Part shown: positions 52,792 to 61,614 of the stretch, piece after piece
Position numbering within the stretch: position 1 is the stretch's first letter
Layout of the letters: each line of letters starts with the position of its first letter
NCBI RefSeq assembly: GCF_023015615.1
Contig: NZ_JALKAJ010000005.1
Location: forward strand, 372,001 to 436,000
Reading direction: 5' to 3'
DNA: 64,000 bases
From: Qipengyuania sp. S6317L1
GTDB lineage: Bacteria > Pseudomonadota > Alphaproteobacteria > Sphingomonadales > Sphingomonadaceae
Notes under the pieces: generated by a model
Seen by the model: the letters and a program-made list of their open reading frames with translations, nothing else
Database searches by the model: none
What the model was told of the DNA's origin: nothing
Translations under genes and position numbers: made by a program

Positions 52792-54012
52792 CTAGGCGGC
52801 CTCGGCCAATTCCAGATCAAGCCGGTCCCAAATCTCGACCAGAGCCTCGGTCAGTTCCGTCATCATCGCTTCGGTGTGATGCGGGCCGGGGGTGAAGCGC
52901 AGGCGCTCTGTTCCGCGTGGCACGGTCGGGTAGTTGATCGGCTGAACATACACGCCGTATTCGGCAAGCAGGACGTCGCTGATCTTCTTGGCCTTCACCG
53001 GATCACCGACCATCAAGGGCACGATATGGGTGACGCTGTCCATGACCGGAAGGCCAGCTTCAGCAAACTTTAGTTTGAGCGTCGCGGCGGCCTGTTGCTG
53101 TGCGTTGCGTTCAACGTTCGATGTCTTGAGGTGCTTCACCGATGCAAGCACGCCCGCGACCAGAACCGGCGAGAGCGATGTGGTGAAAATAAAGCCCGGC
53201 GCATAAGAGCGGATGCAATCGACGACCTTGGTGCTGGCCGCGATATAGCCGCCCATCACGCCAAACGCCTTGCCCAGTGTGCCTTCGATAATGTCGATGC
53301 GGTGCGCTGCATTGTCGCGCTCCGAAATGCCGCCACCGTGATCGCCATACATGCCAACGGCATGCACTTCGTCGATATAGGTGAGGGCGTTGTATTTCTC
53401 GGCCAAGTCGCAAATCGCATGGATCGGCGCAACGTCGCCTTCCATCGAATACACGCTTTCAAACGCGATCAGCTTGGGCGTTTCGGGGTCTTCTGCGGCA
53501 AGCAACTCTTCAAGATGCGCAAGGTCATTGTGGCGGAACACCCGCTTTTCGCAGCCTGAATTGCGAATACCGGCAATCATGCTTGCATGGTTCAATGCGT
53601 CGGAAAAGATGACACAGCCCGGAAGCAGTTTTGCGAGCGTCGAAAGCGTCGCATCGTTCGAGACATAGCCGCTGGTGAACAACAGCGCCTGTTCTTTTCC
53701 GTGAAGTTCGGCGAGCTCTCTTTCAAGCTCGACGTGAAGGTGTGTGTTGCCGCCGATGTTGCGCGTGCCGCCAGAGCCCGCACCAACGTTATGCAGCGCC
53801 TCTTCCATTGCTCCGATCACCACATCGTGCTGACCCATGGCGAGGTAGTCGTTGGAGCACCACACGGTGATGGGCTTTGGCCCGTTGTGCCCGTGGAAAC
53901 AGCGCGCGTTGGGGTAGGCGCCCTTGTTGCGCAGAATGTCGATAAAGACGCGGTAGCGGCCTTCTTCGTGCAGTCGGTCGATGGCGGAATCGAAGATTTG
54001 ATCGTAATTCAT
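52792..54012 (-). CDS. hemA: 5-aminolevulinate synthase
   Basis: A 406-residue PLP enzyme that condenses glycine and succinyl-CoA, the first step of haem and (bacterio)chlorophyll synthesis in alphaproteobacteria. [15 protein letters not shown] near the N-terminus binds the cofactor region, [13 protein letters not shown] holds the PLP-pyridine Asp, and the Schiff-base Lys is in [15 protein letters not shown]. Length is that of bacterial HemA. The upstream region carries a nested hairpin (separate entry). Confidence 0.96.
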   Translation of the reverse strand: MNYDQIFDSAIDRLHEEGRYRVFIDILRNKGAYPNARCFHGHNGPKPITVWCSNDYLAMGQHDVVIGAMEEALHNVGAGSGGTRNIGGNTHLHVELERELAELHGKEQALLFTSGYVSNDATLSTLAKLLPGCVIFSDALNHASMIAGIRNSGCEKRVFRHNDLAHLEELLAAEDPETPKLIAFESVYSMEGDVAPIHAICDLAEKYNALTYIDEVHAVGMYGDHGGGISERDNAAHRIDIIEGTLGKAFGVMGGYIAASTKVVDCIRSYAPGFIFTTSLSPVLVAGVLASVKHLKTSNVERNAQQQAAATLKLKFAEAGLPVMDSVTHIVPLMVGDPVKAKKISDVLLAEYGVYVQPINYPTVPRGTERLRFTPGPHHTEAMMTELTEALVEIWDRLDLELAEAA

Positions 54013-54033
54013 AATCAGACGTTCTTTATCCCT

Positions 54034-54071
54034 CGCGGATCGCCTGTATTTTCAGGCAGTTTCTATCCGCG
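54034..54071 (-). promoter_or_regulatory. Nested hairpin in the hemA leader
   Basis: An outer 7-bp stem (54034-54040 with 54065-54071) encloses an inner 5-bp stem (54042-54046 with 54053-54057). The structure ends 22 bases before the hemA ATG on the minus strand, so it would fold in the untranslated leader. On the same strand a TTGACA (54081-54086) lies just upstream and could be a -35 box. In that case part of the repeat would fall in the promoter itself. Function is unproven. Confidence 0.35.
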
Positions 54072-54190
54072 CACATTCGCTGTCAAAGCCATACAACCCG
54101 CTCATGGCTCAAAGGTTTCCGCTGCGCTATGTAGCACTCAATCGGCTCAATAAAACCGCTATCTTTGCAAATGACTAGCGTTTGCCAGTA

Positions 54191-54991
54191 CTAAAATTGT
54201 TCAATGTGATCGATCCCGTAGGTCGATAGAACCTTGCCGAGCCGCTGGAAATCATCAGGGTCACCGGTCATTACAGCGCGTCTTCCTGCGGTGCGATCGA
54301 AGGTTTGGCCCTCGACCAGCCGCGCGATTTGCCGCGCTATTCCGCCCGCGCCGTGAAGAAGCGTTACGTTCTCGCCGAAGACCTGGTGCAGTTCGCGGTC
54401 GAGCAGCGGGAAGTGGGTGCAGGCAAGCACGAGAGTGTCGATCTCTTCACCGCGCTCCATATCGCGCAAGGCGCGTGCTGCGTCTTCGATGACGCTCATG
54501 TCCACGGCTTGCCCGCGCAATTTGCCTTCAGCCGCCTCGACAAGGCGGGGGGCTGCAAGGCGCAGCAGTTTCTTGTCGCTGGCGAATTCGGCTTCGAGTT
54601 TGTCGACGTAATGCTGGCGGATGGTGGCCTCGGTGCCGAGCAATCCGATCACACCTGTCCTCGTCAAGCTTGCCGCGGGCTTGATTGCAGGGACGGTTCC
54701 CACAATCGGCACTTCGAGCACGTCGCGCACCATGCCAAGCGCAATGGTAGAGGCGGTGTTGCAAGCAATGCAGATAAGGCGCGGCTTGTACCGCTCCGCC
54801 ATGCGGCCAAGCAGTCCGGTGACGCGCGCGGCAATCTGTGGCTCGGTCTTGGTGCCGTAGGGCAGGCCGGCAAGGTCCGCTGCGTAGATCACCGGTGCTT
54901 TGGGAAGAAGGCGGTTCAATTCGGCAAACACCGAAAGCCCGCCGACGCCGGAATCAAAGAGGAGGATGGGGGAGGAAGCCTGGATATTCAT
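54191..54991 (-). CDS. murI: Glutamate racemase
   Basis: A 266-residue enzyme that makes D-glutamate for peptidoglycan. The N-terminus ILLFDSGVGGLSV, the first catalytic Cys in ACNTAST and the second in LACTHFPLL are all present. The start at MNIQASSP (54991) gives normal length; the longer frame to 55075 adds a basic tail unlike the family. It diverges from plsY and lies 178 bases downstream of the hemA start on the same strand. Confidence 0.95.
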   Translation of the reverse strand: MNIQASSPILLFDSGVGGLSVFAELNRLLPKAPVIYAADLAGLPYGTKTEPQIAARVTGLLGRMAERYKPRLICIACNTASTIALGMVRDVLEVPIVGTVPAIKPAASLTRTGVIGLLGTEATIRQHYVDKLEAEFASDKKLLRLAAPRLVEAAEGKLRGQAVDMSVIEDAARALRDMERGEEIDTLVLACTHFPLLDRELHQVFGENVTLLHGAGGIARQIARLVEGQTFDRTAGRRAVMTGDPDDFQRLGKVLSTYGIDHIEQF

Positions 54992-55102
54992 CGAAACCGT
55001 CTGCGCTGATCTTGTCGAAGCACCACACTTCTTATAACTCTTGCGTTCCCTTAAAGAAAAACTGCTCGCGGACAAGTTCGCAGCGTTACGGAGCTTCAGA
55101 AA

Positions 55103-55699
55103 TTGGAACCGCTTTTAGCCGCATTGATGGGTTACATCTCAGGCTCGATCCCGTTTGGTCTCCTGCTCACAAAGGCGGCCGGCATGGGCGATGTGCGCGA
55201 TATCGGTTCGGGTAACATTGGTGCGACCAACGTCCTTCGCACAGGTAACAAGGGGCTGGCTGCGGGCACTTTGTTGCTCGACCTGTTAAAGGGCTTCGCG
55301 CCCGTGTTTACCGCCGGGATTATCTGGGCAGGAGATACCGGAGACGTTGCCAAAGCCTTCGCTGCGGGCGGGGCGGTGATCGGGCATTGCTACCCCGTCT
55401 GGCTGGGTTTCAAGGGCGGAAAAGGCGTTGCCACAAATGCCGGTGTGTCGTTCGGGCTCGCTTGGGCGATTGGCGGCGCGTATGCCCTCATCTGGCTCTC
55501 CATGCTCGGCATATTCCGCATCTCCAGCCTTGCCGGGATGAGCGCGGTTGTCGCGGCCGCAGCAGCAGCGCCCCTGTTTGGCTATCCCCAATTCTTCCCC
55601 GTGCTCGCCGCGATTGCAGGGCTCATCATCTATCTCCACCGTGAGAATATCGGGAGGTTGGTCAAAGGCGAGGAACCAAGGGTCGGCGGCAAGAAATGA
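55103..55699 (+). CDS. plsY: Acyl-phosphate glycerol-3-phosphate acyltransferase
   Basis: A 198-residue membrane enzyme that acylates glycerol-3-phosphate with acyl-phosphate, the first step of phospholipid synthesis. The three cytosolic motifs are GSGNIGATNVLRTGNKG, GHCYPVWLGFKGGKGVAT and HRENIGRLVKGEE. The TTG at 55103 has GGAG 9 bases upstream; an internal ATG (55127) would cut into the first helix. The stop overlaps the dprA start by four bases. Confidence 0.95.
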   Translation: MEPLLAALMGYISGSIPFGLLLTKAAGMGDVRDIGSGNIGATNVLRTGNKGLAAGTLLLDLLKGFAPVFTAGIIWAGDTGDVAKAFAAGGAVIGHCYPVWLGFKGGKGVATNAGVSFGLAWAIGGAYALIWLSMLGIFRISSLAGMSAVVAAAAAAPLFGYPQFFPVLAAIAGLIIYLHRENIGRLVKGEEPRVGGKK

Positions 55700-56838
55700 G
55701 CGGGGCAAGGGGGGATCAGGACGCGCTTTCGCAAGTCGAAGCCTTTGCCCGCATACGCCTCCTGCGCTCACCCAATATCGGTCCTGTTTCCTATCGCCAG
55801 TTGCTCGCGCGCTTTGGCACTGCGGTTGCCGCCATCGAAGGGCTGCCTGAACTGGGATCGCGCGGTAAGAAAGCCTATCGGCCAGCGCCCAAGGAGAAGA
55901 TCGAGCGCGAGATCGAGGGCGTTATCGCTTCGGGTGCGCGCTATCTCTTTCACGATCAGGACCACTATCCCGCGCTTCTCGCCGAAATCGACAGCGCGCC
56001 CCCAATCATCACCTGCCGCGGCAATCAGGCTCTCGCTAGCGAGCCATGCGTTGCGATTGTGGGCGCGCGCAATGCGTCGGGCGCAGCGACCAAATTGGCG
56101 CGGGAATGGGCAAGGGAATTGTCACAAGCAGGGCTCACCGTGGTCAGCGGACTTGCACGCGGTATCGACGGTGCAGCGCATGAAGGGAGCTTTCCCAAGA
56201 CCATCGGCGTTATCGCCAGCGGCATCGACATCGCTTACCCACCGCAACACAAAGAGCTTCAGGAAAAGATCGCCACCGAAGGCCTCTTGATCGCCGAGCA
56301 ACCTCCCGGCACCGAACCGCGTGGTCGCCATTTCCCAAGCCGCAACCGCATTATCGCAGGGCTGGCAAGCGGAACCCTTGTCGTCGAAGCTGCGCCGCGT
56401 TCAGGTTCGCTCATCACTGCGCGGCTGGCAGGTGAGGCAGGGCGCGAGGTCATGGCAATTCCCGGCTCCCCGCTCGACCCGCGCTCGGCCGGATGCAACC
56501 AGCTTATCCGCGACGGCGCAGTCCTCGTCTCCGAGCCGCAGCATGTGATCGAGCTTCTCGAAACCTTCACCGGCGCCCCGCGCTCGACCTACCGCGTCGC
56601 CGAAGATCCCACCACATTCGATTACGAAGAGTTGAGCAAGCTTGAATGGGGCGAGGCGAAGGCGAGCGGCGACGAGGCCGGGGCGATCGGCAGGCTCCTC
56701 ACCAAAGCGCCCATCGGCGTCGACGAACTCATCCGCCAATCAGGCGCTGAGCCCGCGATGGTGCATATGGTGCTGCTCGACCTGGAACTGTCCGGAGAAC
56801 TCGAACGCCACGATGATGGCGGTGTGAGCCGGATGTGA
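55696..56838 (+). CDS. dprA: DNA-processing protein DprA
   Basis: A 380-residue protein. The N-terminal SAM-like domain contains RLLRSPNIGPVSYRQLL. The Rossmann-like core has VAIVGARNASGAATKLA, SGLARGIDGAAHEG, GLLIAEQPPGTEPRGRHF and SRNRIIAGLA. A C-terminal winged-helix DML1-like domain ends the protein. DprA loads RecA on incoming single-stranded DNA during transformation. The plsY-dprA-topA order is common in alphaproteobacteria; here one extra gene lies between dprA and topA. Confidence 0.95.
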   Translation: MSGARGDQDALSQVEAFARIRLLRSPNIGPVSYRQLLARFGTAVAAIEGLPELGSRGKKAYRPAPKEKIEREIEGVIASGARYLFHDQDHYPALLAEIDSAPPIITCRGNQALASEPCVAIVGARNASGAATKLAREWARELSQAGLTVVSGLARGIDGAAHEGSFPKTIGVIASGIDIAYPPQHKELQEKIATEGLLIAEQPPGTEPRGRHFPSRNRIIAGLASGTLVVEAAPRSGSLITARLAGEAGREVMAIPGSPLDPRSAGCNQLIRDGAVLVSEPQHVIELLETFTGAPRSTYRVAEDPTTFDYEELSKLEWGEAKASGDEAGAIGRLLTKAPIGVDELIRQSGAEPAMVHMVLLDLELSGELERHDDGGVSRM

Positions 56839-56851
56839 TGGAGGACTTAAA

Positions 56852-57535
56852 TTGGGCGGGTCGTTAAGCGAACCATTGATCGCAGAGCAAACAGCAATTG
56901 CACGAAACGGGAGCTGGTCCATATTGCTCTACGTTTTGCTTTGGGCAGGGCCATATATCTACGTGGATATCAATATGCCCGAATCCAATGGCGCGTACTT
57001 TCTCCTCTCTTTCGTAGGCATCGGATTGAATTTCTTTCTTCTCTCCAGCCTTACCCAGTCCAGCGATGCCAGTGGTGAGAAAACCCACACAGGCATAATC
57101 GCATATTTTGGTCTTTCCATTCTGCATTCAGTCGCCATCTCGATTGGCTTGATTTTGCTCATTCTACCAGGACTCTACCTCGCTCTACGATGGCTTCCTG
57201 CGTTTGCGCGTTTGTTGAAATCCGATGAAGGAGTGGTCGAAGCGCTCGGATGGAGTTGGGACAGAACCAAAGGTCACGAGCTTGCTCTTGGATTGCCCTT
57301 TCTTGGGATGACCTCAATCTACCTCTTGGGGGTCGGGCCTATTGTTGGCTGGGAGTATCTGTACAATCTGACTGACTATTTATCGTATGAGACGATCGAG
57401 AGCCTTTATGTGCCTTCAGTTGTGTTGACGAATATCGCCCTCGCTTTGGGATTAGCGTGGTACACCATTCTCGGTGTGGCATGCTATTCCTGCTTACGTG
57501 ATGACGTATGGGGTGAAACTGCTGCGTTTGAGTAA
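56852..57535 (+). CDS. Membrane protein, unknown function
   Basis: A 227-residue protein with five or six hydrophobic segments. It starts at TTG (56852) with GGAGG seven bases before. SIGLILLILPGLYLALRWLPAFA resembles the central helix of the YciC/glycerophosphodiester-phosphodiesterase membrane-domain group; this is a weak likeness. The gene is clearly less GC-rich than dprA and topA on either side and interrupts a common dprA-topA neighbourhood, which points to later insertion. Confidence 0.7.
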   Translation: MGGSLSEPLIAEQTAIARNGSWSILLYVLLWAGPYIYVDINMPESNGAYFLLSFVGIGLNFFLLSSLTQSSDASGEKTHTGIIAYFGLSILHSVAISIGLILLILPGLYLALRWLPAFARLLKSDEGVVEALGWSWDRTKGHELALGLPFLGMTSIYLLGVGPIVGWEYLYNLTDYLSYETIESLYVPSVVLTNIALALGLAWYTILGVACYSCLRDDVWGETAAFE

Positions 57536-57661
57536 CGTCCACTGCGAACTGAGCTTGCGCCTACGCTTTTACAAACCTACTTGACGCGGGAATGAGCGCG
57601 GTCCCACCCTCGCGCGTACGCGTAAAGTGCTTTGGCACGAGTAAGGAAATCGAACCCACTA

Positions 57662-60265
57662 ATGCAGCTCGTCATTGTTGAATCGCCCGCGAAGGCGAAG
57701 ACTATTGAGAAATATCTTGGCGGCGACTTTAAGGTCCTCGCCTCCTACGGTCACATCCGCGATCTGCCTCCAAAGGATGGCAGCGTGAGGCCCGATGACG
57801 AATTTGCGATGGATTGGGAGGTTTATTCCGACAAGCGCAACCGCGAACAGGTCAAAGCGATCTCGGACGCCGCGAAAGACGCATCGCGCCTTGTGCTCGC
57901 AACCGACCCTGACCGCGAGGGTGAGGCGATCAGCTGGCACGTTCTGGATGTGCTGAAGAAGCGTAAGGCGCTGCCCACCAAGGTTGACCGGGTGACGTTC
58001 AACTCGATCACCAAGAAGGCTGTGACCGAGGCGATGCAAAAGCCGCGCGAACTCGATCAACCGTTGATCGACGCCTATCTGGGCCGCCGCGCGCTCGACT
58101 ATCTGTTCGGCTTTACCCTCTCGCCTGTGTTGTGGCGCAAGCTGCCCGGTGCGAAATCGGCGGGCCGTGTGCAATCGGTGGCGCTTCGCCTGATTGTTGA
58201 ACGCGAGCGCGAGATTGAGGCGTTCAAGCCCGATGAATACTGGTCCGTGCTTGCAAAGCTCGAGCATACCGGGACCGAGTTCGATGCGCGTCTGGTGCGC
58301 TTCAAGGGCGAGAAGCTCGAAAAGCTCTCCCTTGGCAAAGAAGGCATTGCCATGGAGGCCAAGGCCGCCGTCCAGGCGGGCCGGTTCACCGTCGAGGATG
58401 TCGAGAAAAAGCCGCTGAAGCGCAACCCAGCGCCTCCGTTCACCACCTCGACCATGCAGCAGGAAGCTGCGCGTAAACTCGGCTTTTCTGCAAGTCAGAC
58501 GATGAGCGCCGCCCAGCGTCTGTATGAGGCAGGCGCGATCACTTATATGCGGACCGACGGTGTGCAGATGGATGGCAGTGCAATTGCGGCCTGTCGCCAT
58601 GAAATCGGCGACCGCTATGATGCGGCCTATTGCCCCGAGAAACCACGGTTCTACGCAACCAAAGCCAAGAACGCACAAGAGGCGCACGAGGCGATCCGCC
58701 CGACCAATTTCGCAAAGGACCGGATTGGCAGCGGCGATGAAGGCAAGCTTTATTCGCTGATCTGGAAGCGCGCGATGGCGTCGCAGATGTCGACCGCGCA
58801 ATTGGAGCGCACGACAGTCACCTTGCGCGATGCGACGGGTCAGCACGAACTGCGCGCGACGGGTCAGGTCGTTGTCTTCCCCGGTTTCTTCGCCGTCTAT
58901 CAGGAAGGCTTTGACGACAAGGAAGAGGATGAGGACGGCCTGCTGCCCGCGCTCAAAGCGGGGGATGTGCCAGCAAAGAAAGATGTTGAGGCCACCCAAC
59001 ACTTCACGCAGCCACCGCCGCGTTTTTCGGAAGCGTCGCTGGTCAAGCGCCTCGAAGAGCTCGGCATTGGCCGTCCTTCGACCTATGCCTCGACCATTCA
59101 GACCCTGCGCGACCGCGCTTATGTCCGCGTTGAGAGTAAACGTTTCTTTGCCGAGGAATCAGGGCGTCTTTTGACTTCCTTCCTTGAACGGTTCTTCCCG
59201 ACCTATGTCGCCTATGACTTCACCGCTGGCCTCGAAGACGAGCTCGATGTCGTCTCGGACGGGCGCGAGGATTACAAGGCGCTGCTTGCGAAGTTCTGGC
59301 AGGATTTCAAACCCAAGGCCGATGAGGTCATGGAAAAGCTGCCTTCGGAAGTGACCGAGGCGCTGGACGAATACCTTTCCGACTATCTCTTCCCGCCGCG
59401 CGAAGACGGGAAAGACCCGCGCCATTGCCCGCTGTGCGAACAAGAAGGGCGCGAAAACGGTCGCCTTTCGCTTCGTGGAGGCAAGTTCGGCGCGTTCATC
59501 GCGTGCCAGAATTACCCTGAGTGCAAATACACTCGTCGGTTTGCGCAACCGGGGGCCGACGGTGCGGACCCGGCCGAAGACGGTTTGATGGGAACGCACC
59601 CTGAGACAGGCGCTGAAATTCATCGCAAGTCCGGGCGCTTTGGCCCTTATGTCGAGATGGAGCACGAGGAGAAAAAGACGCGCGCTTCTATTCCTAAGGA
59701 CCTTGATGATTTTAACCTTGAATGGGCGGTAAAGCTGCTTGACCTGCCGCGTATCATCGGGCCGCACCCGGAAACGGGCAAGGATATCGAGGCTGCGATT
59801 GGCCGCTATGGTCCGTACCTTCGCCACGATGGCAAATACGCCAATATGAAGAACACGAACGATGTGTTCGAAACAGGGATGAACCAGGCAGTTGTGCTCC
59901 TTGCAGAAGCCGCAAATCGCAAAGGCGGCCGCGCGAAGGCTGAGCCGATCAAAACGCTGGGCGAACACCCGACTTCTGGCGGCGAAATCAAGGTGATGCC
60001 GGGCCGCTATGGCCCCTACGTTACCGATGGCACGACCAATGCGACCATCCCGAAAGACATCAAGCCTGAAGATATCGAAGCGGCAAAAGCGATTGAGCTG
60101 ATCGACGCGCGCGCCGCCAAGGGACCTGCGAAAAAGAAAACCCGCAAGAAAGCGCCCGCGAAGAAAAAGGCACCAGCCAAGAAAACAGCGGCCAAAAAAA
60201 CTACAGCCAAGAAAGCCCCGGCCAAGAAAGCTCCGGCCAAGAAAAAAGCACCAGCCAAAGAGTAG
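57662..60265 (+). CDS. topA: DNA topoisomerase I
   Basis: An 867-residue type IA topoisomerase that relaxes negative supercoils. The TOPRIM domain opens the protein (LVIVESPAKAKTIEKYLG, later ATDPDREGEAISWH). The catalytic Tyr is in ITYMRTDGVQM near residue 295. One C4 zinc finger (CPLCEQ ... CQNYPECKY) is followed by several repeats of the topoisomerase C-terminal type (HPETGKDIEAAIGRYGPYL). The last 40 residues are a Lys-Ala-Pro tail. The ATG at 57662 gives the family start; a longer GTG frame from 57632 is less likely. Confidence 0.97.
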   Translation: MQLVIVESPAKAKTIEKYLGGDFKVLASYGHIRDLPPKDGSVRPDDEFAMDWEVYSDKRNREQVKAISDAAKDASRLVLATDPDREGEAISWHVLDVLKKRKALPTKVDRVTFNSITKKAVTEAMQKPRELDQPLIDAYLGRRALDYLFGFTLSPVLWRKLPGAKSAGRVQSVALRLIVEREREIEAFKPDEYWSVLAKLEHTGTEFDARLVRFKGEKLEKLSLGKEGIAMEAKAAVQAGRFTVEDVEKKPLKRNPAPPFTTSTMQQEAARKLGFSASQTMSAAQRLYEAGAITYMRTDGVQMDGSAIAACRHEIGDRYDAAYCPEKPRFYATKAKNAQEAHEAIRPTNFAKDRIGSGDEGKLYSLIWKRAMASQMSTAQLERTTVTLRDATGQHELRATGQVVVFPGFFAVYQEGFDDKEEDEDGLLPALKAGDVPAKKDVEATQHFTQPPPRFSEASLVKRLEELGIGRPSTYASTIQTLRDRAYVRVESKRFFAEESGRLLTSFLERFFPTYVAYDFTAGLEDELDVVSDGREDYKALLAKFWQDFKPKADEVMEKLPSEVTEALDEYLSDYLFPPREDGKDPRHCPLCEQEGRENGRLSLRGGKFGAFIACQNYPECKYTRRFAQPGADGADPAEDGLMGTHPETGAEIHRKSGRFGPYVEMEHEEKKTRASIPKDLDDFNLEWAVKLLDLPRIIGPHPETGKDIEAAIGRYGPYLRHDGKYANMKNTNDVFETGMNQAVVLLAEAANRKGGRAKAEPIKTLGEHPTSGGEIKVMPGRYGPYVTDGTTNATIPKDIKPEDIEAAKAIELIDARAAKGPAKKKTRKKAPAKKKAPAKKTAAKKTTAKKAPAKKAPAKKKAPAKE
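60127..60262 (+). repeat. Lys/Ala/Pro tandem repeats in the topA 3' end
   Basis: The end of topA is built from degenerate repeats of GCCAAGAAA with insertions, coding for KKAPAKK-type units. The tail is strongly basic and histone H1-like. Such tails are common in alphaproteobacterial TopA and probably increase DNA binding. Copy number is likely to vary between strains. Confidence 0.8.
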
Positions 60266-60280
60266 GGCCCAAGATTAGGC

Positions 60281-60306
60281 GGCGCTGCATCCGAAAATGC
60301 AGCGCC
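60281..60306. terminator. Bidirectional stem-loop between topA and the small peptide gene
   Basis: A perfect 10-bp stem (60281-60290 with 60297-60306) and a 6-base loop. It lies 15 bases after the topA stop and 8 bases after the stop of the convergent 54-codon gene. No T-run follows on either strand, so it may stabilise 3' ends rather than end transcription by itself. Confidence 0.55.
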
Positions 60307-60314
60307 GGGATGGC

Positions 60315-60479
60315 TTACCAGGGCAGAGGGCCCGTGTAGGGTTCTTGGGGGCGCCCGTTCGGGTAGAAGCTGCCGTTGTGCCATTCGCCGCCAGGGAAGC
60401 GCTCTTCGAGTTCGCGGATAATGTTGCCCCCGCAAACCACGTCGATGTCGTGGGTGTTCAGTTCGATGATTGTGCTCAT
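60315..60479 (-). CDS. Small peptide with double-glycine leader, bacteriocin/RiPP precursor-like
   Basis: A 54-residue ORF. The ATG at 60479 has AGGAG at a 7-base distance, an excellent ribosome binding site. The first 18 residues (MSTIIELNTHDIDVVCGG) match the double-glycine leader pattern, with conserved hydrophobic positions and GG at the end, as found in class II bacteriocin and microcin precursors. The predicted 36-residue core is rich in Gly, Pro, Asn and aromatic residues and ends in GPLPW. No leader-cleaving ABC transporter, modifying enzyme or immunity gene is visible next to it. It could also be an uncharacterised conserved small protein. Confidence 0.7.
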   Translation of the reverse strand: MSTIIELNTHDIDVVCGGNIIRELEERFPGGEWHNGSFYPNGRPQEPYTGPLPW

Positions 60480-60664
60480 GTCAGTTCTCCTATGTGCTGA
60501 TGAGGGCTTCAGTTTAGGAGACGAACGCGCGCTCAGGGATCAGCCAGATCGGCTAGCCCATTGAAATTAATCGGTTTGACCGAGGTTCAACGTGTTTGCG
60601 CGCGCGTTTGTAATTCCTTCAGCATTATCACCTAGGTTTTGTTCACAGACCGGGAACCAATGCT

Positions 60665-61009
60665 GTGATCGAAATCGAAGTTCAAAACGAGACCCGCCAA
60701 ACACAAGAGACCATCCGCTTTGCCGCGGTGCCCCGCATCGGGGAGGGCCTGCGTCTTCGCGAAGCCGATGGAATGTGGGCGAGCTATGACATTCTGGATG
60801 TCTGGTATCAGAAGGCGGAATATGGCGATGTCTGGGTTCCTTACCTGCACATCTGCCTGACCCCCGAAGCGGGGGCCGGGCCGGATAAGGCAGCCAATGA
60901 CAGCGGCCAAGTTGATGGAGCCGATGTCCACGAAGATGATACGCACGACCTGAGCGGCGAAGATGCCTTTGCAGAGCTCGGCGGGGAGGCACAGCCATTC
61001 AAAATCTGA
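60665..61009 (+). CDS. Hypothetical protein with acidic tail
   Basis: A 114-residue protein from a GTG start; GGGAA lies about 7 bases upstream. An ATG five bases earlier is in another frame and meets a stop at once. Residues 1-70 look like a small beta-rich domain (IRFAAVPRIGEGLRLRE, VWVPYLHICLTPEAG). Residues 75-110 are acidic and probably disordered. I recognise no family. It precedes a receiver-domain gene on the same strand and may be co-transcribed with it. Confidence 0.6.
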   Translation: MIEIEVQNETRQTQETIRFAAVPRIGEGLRLREADGMWASYDILDVWYQKAEYGDVWVPYLHICLTPEAGAGPDKAANDSGQVDGADVHEDDTHDLSGEDAFAELGGEAQPFKI

Positions 61010-61062
61010 TCAAACGAACGACCGGCAAGCAAAGCCAGGCCAACGCCAACCGCGAGCCGCAC

Positions 61063-61605
61063 GTGCCCGAGGGTGCGCCGGTCGAAACGCCCGAAGATGT
61101 GAAGCAAGTGGTCGATCCGCTTGCCGATACTGCCGCTAGGGAAGCCGACGATGGCGAAGCTGGCGATGTTGATGCTATGGTCCGCGCTGCGAAAGCGATG
61201 CGCGATGGCAGCAGCGGTTCCGGGGTAAGTCAGGCAGCTGCGAATGTGTGCCTAATCGTCGATGACAGCCGCGTGATCCGCAAGGTATCGAGCAAGATCG
61301 TAAGAACTCTCGGGTTTGTGCCGATTGAGGCGCAAGACGGGATCGAGGCGCTTGCCCGCTGCAAGAAAGCGATGCCTGCGCTTATCCTCACCGATTGGGA
61401 TATGCCAGAAATGGACGGTCTTGAGTTCGTCCGCCAATTGCGCGCCATCCCGACACCCAAGGCACCCACGGTCGTGTTCTGCACTTCGAAGAACAAGCCC
61501 GCCGACGTCCACGCCAGTATTCAGGCGGGCGCGGATGACTACATCGTAAAGCCATTCGATGAGGCGGGACTTCGGGCGAAGCTGGAGCGGTTGGGGCTGG
61601 TTTGA
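61063..61605 (+). CDS. Response regulator with an N-terminal linker
   Basis: About 180 residues from GTG at 61063. A disordered acidic region (1-55) is followed by a receiver domain (60-180). The acidic pair is in IVDDSRVIRK, the phospho-acceptor Asp in LILTDWDMPEMDGLEF, the Thr/Ser in VFCTSKN and the Lys in IVKPFDEAGL. There is no output domain. The frame is open further upstream, and an ATT at 60997 with GGGGAGG seven bases before it would add 22 basic residues; this alternative start is speculative. The gene converges with era. Confidence 0.85.
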   Translation: MPEGAPVETPEDVKQVVDPLADTAAREADDGEAGDVDAMVRAAKAMRDGSSGSGVSQAAANVCLIVDDSRVIRKVSSKIVRTLGFVPIEAQDGIEALARCKKAMPALILTDWDMPEMDGLEFVRQLRAIPTPKAPTVVFCTSKNKPADVHASIQAGADDYIVKPFDEAGLRAKLERLGLV

Positions 61606-61614
61606 ACCTGCCCC

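Noticed and set aside
57659..59002. 447-codon open frame on the minus strand
   Set aside because: It is antisense to topA, whose TOPRIM and active-site motifs are clear.
60127..60262. Tandem repeats as a CRISPR or mobile-element trace
   Set aside because: They are in frame and encode the Lys-Ala-Pro tail of TopA. There are no spacers of constant length.
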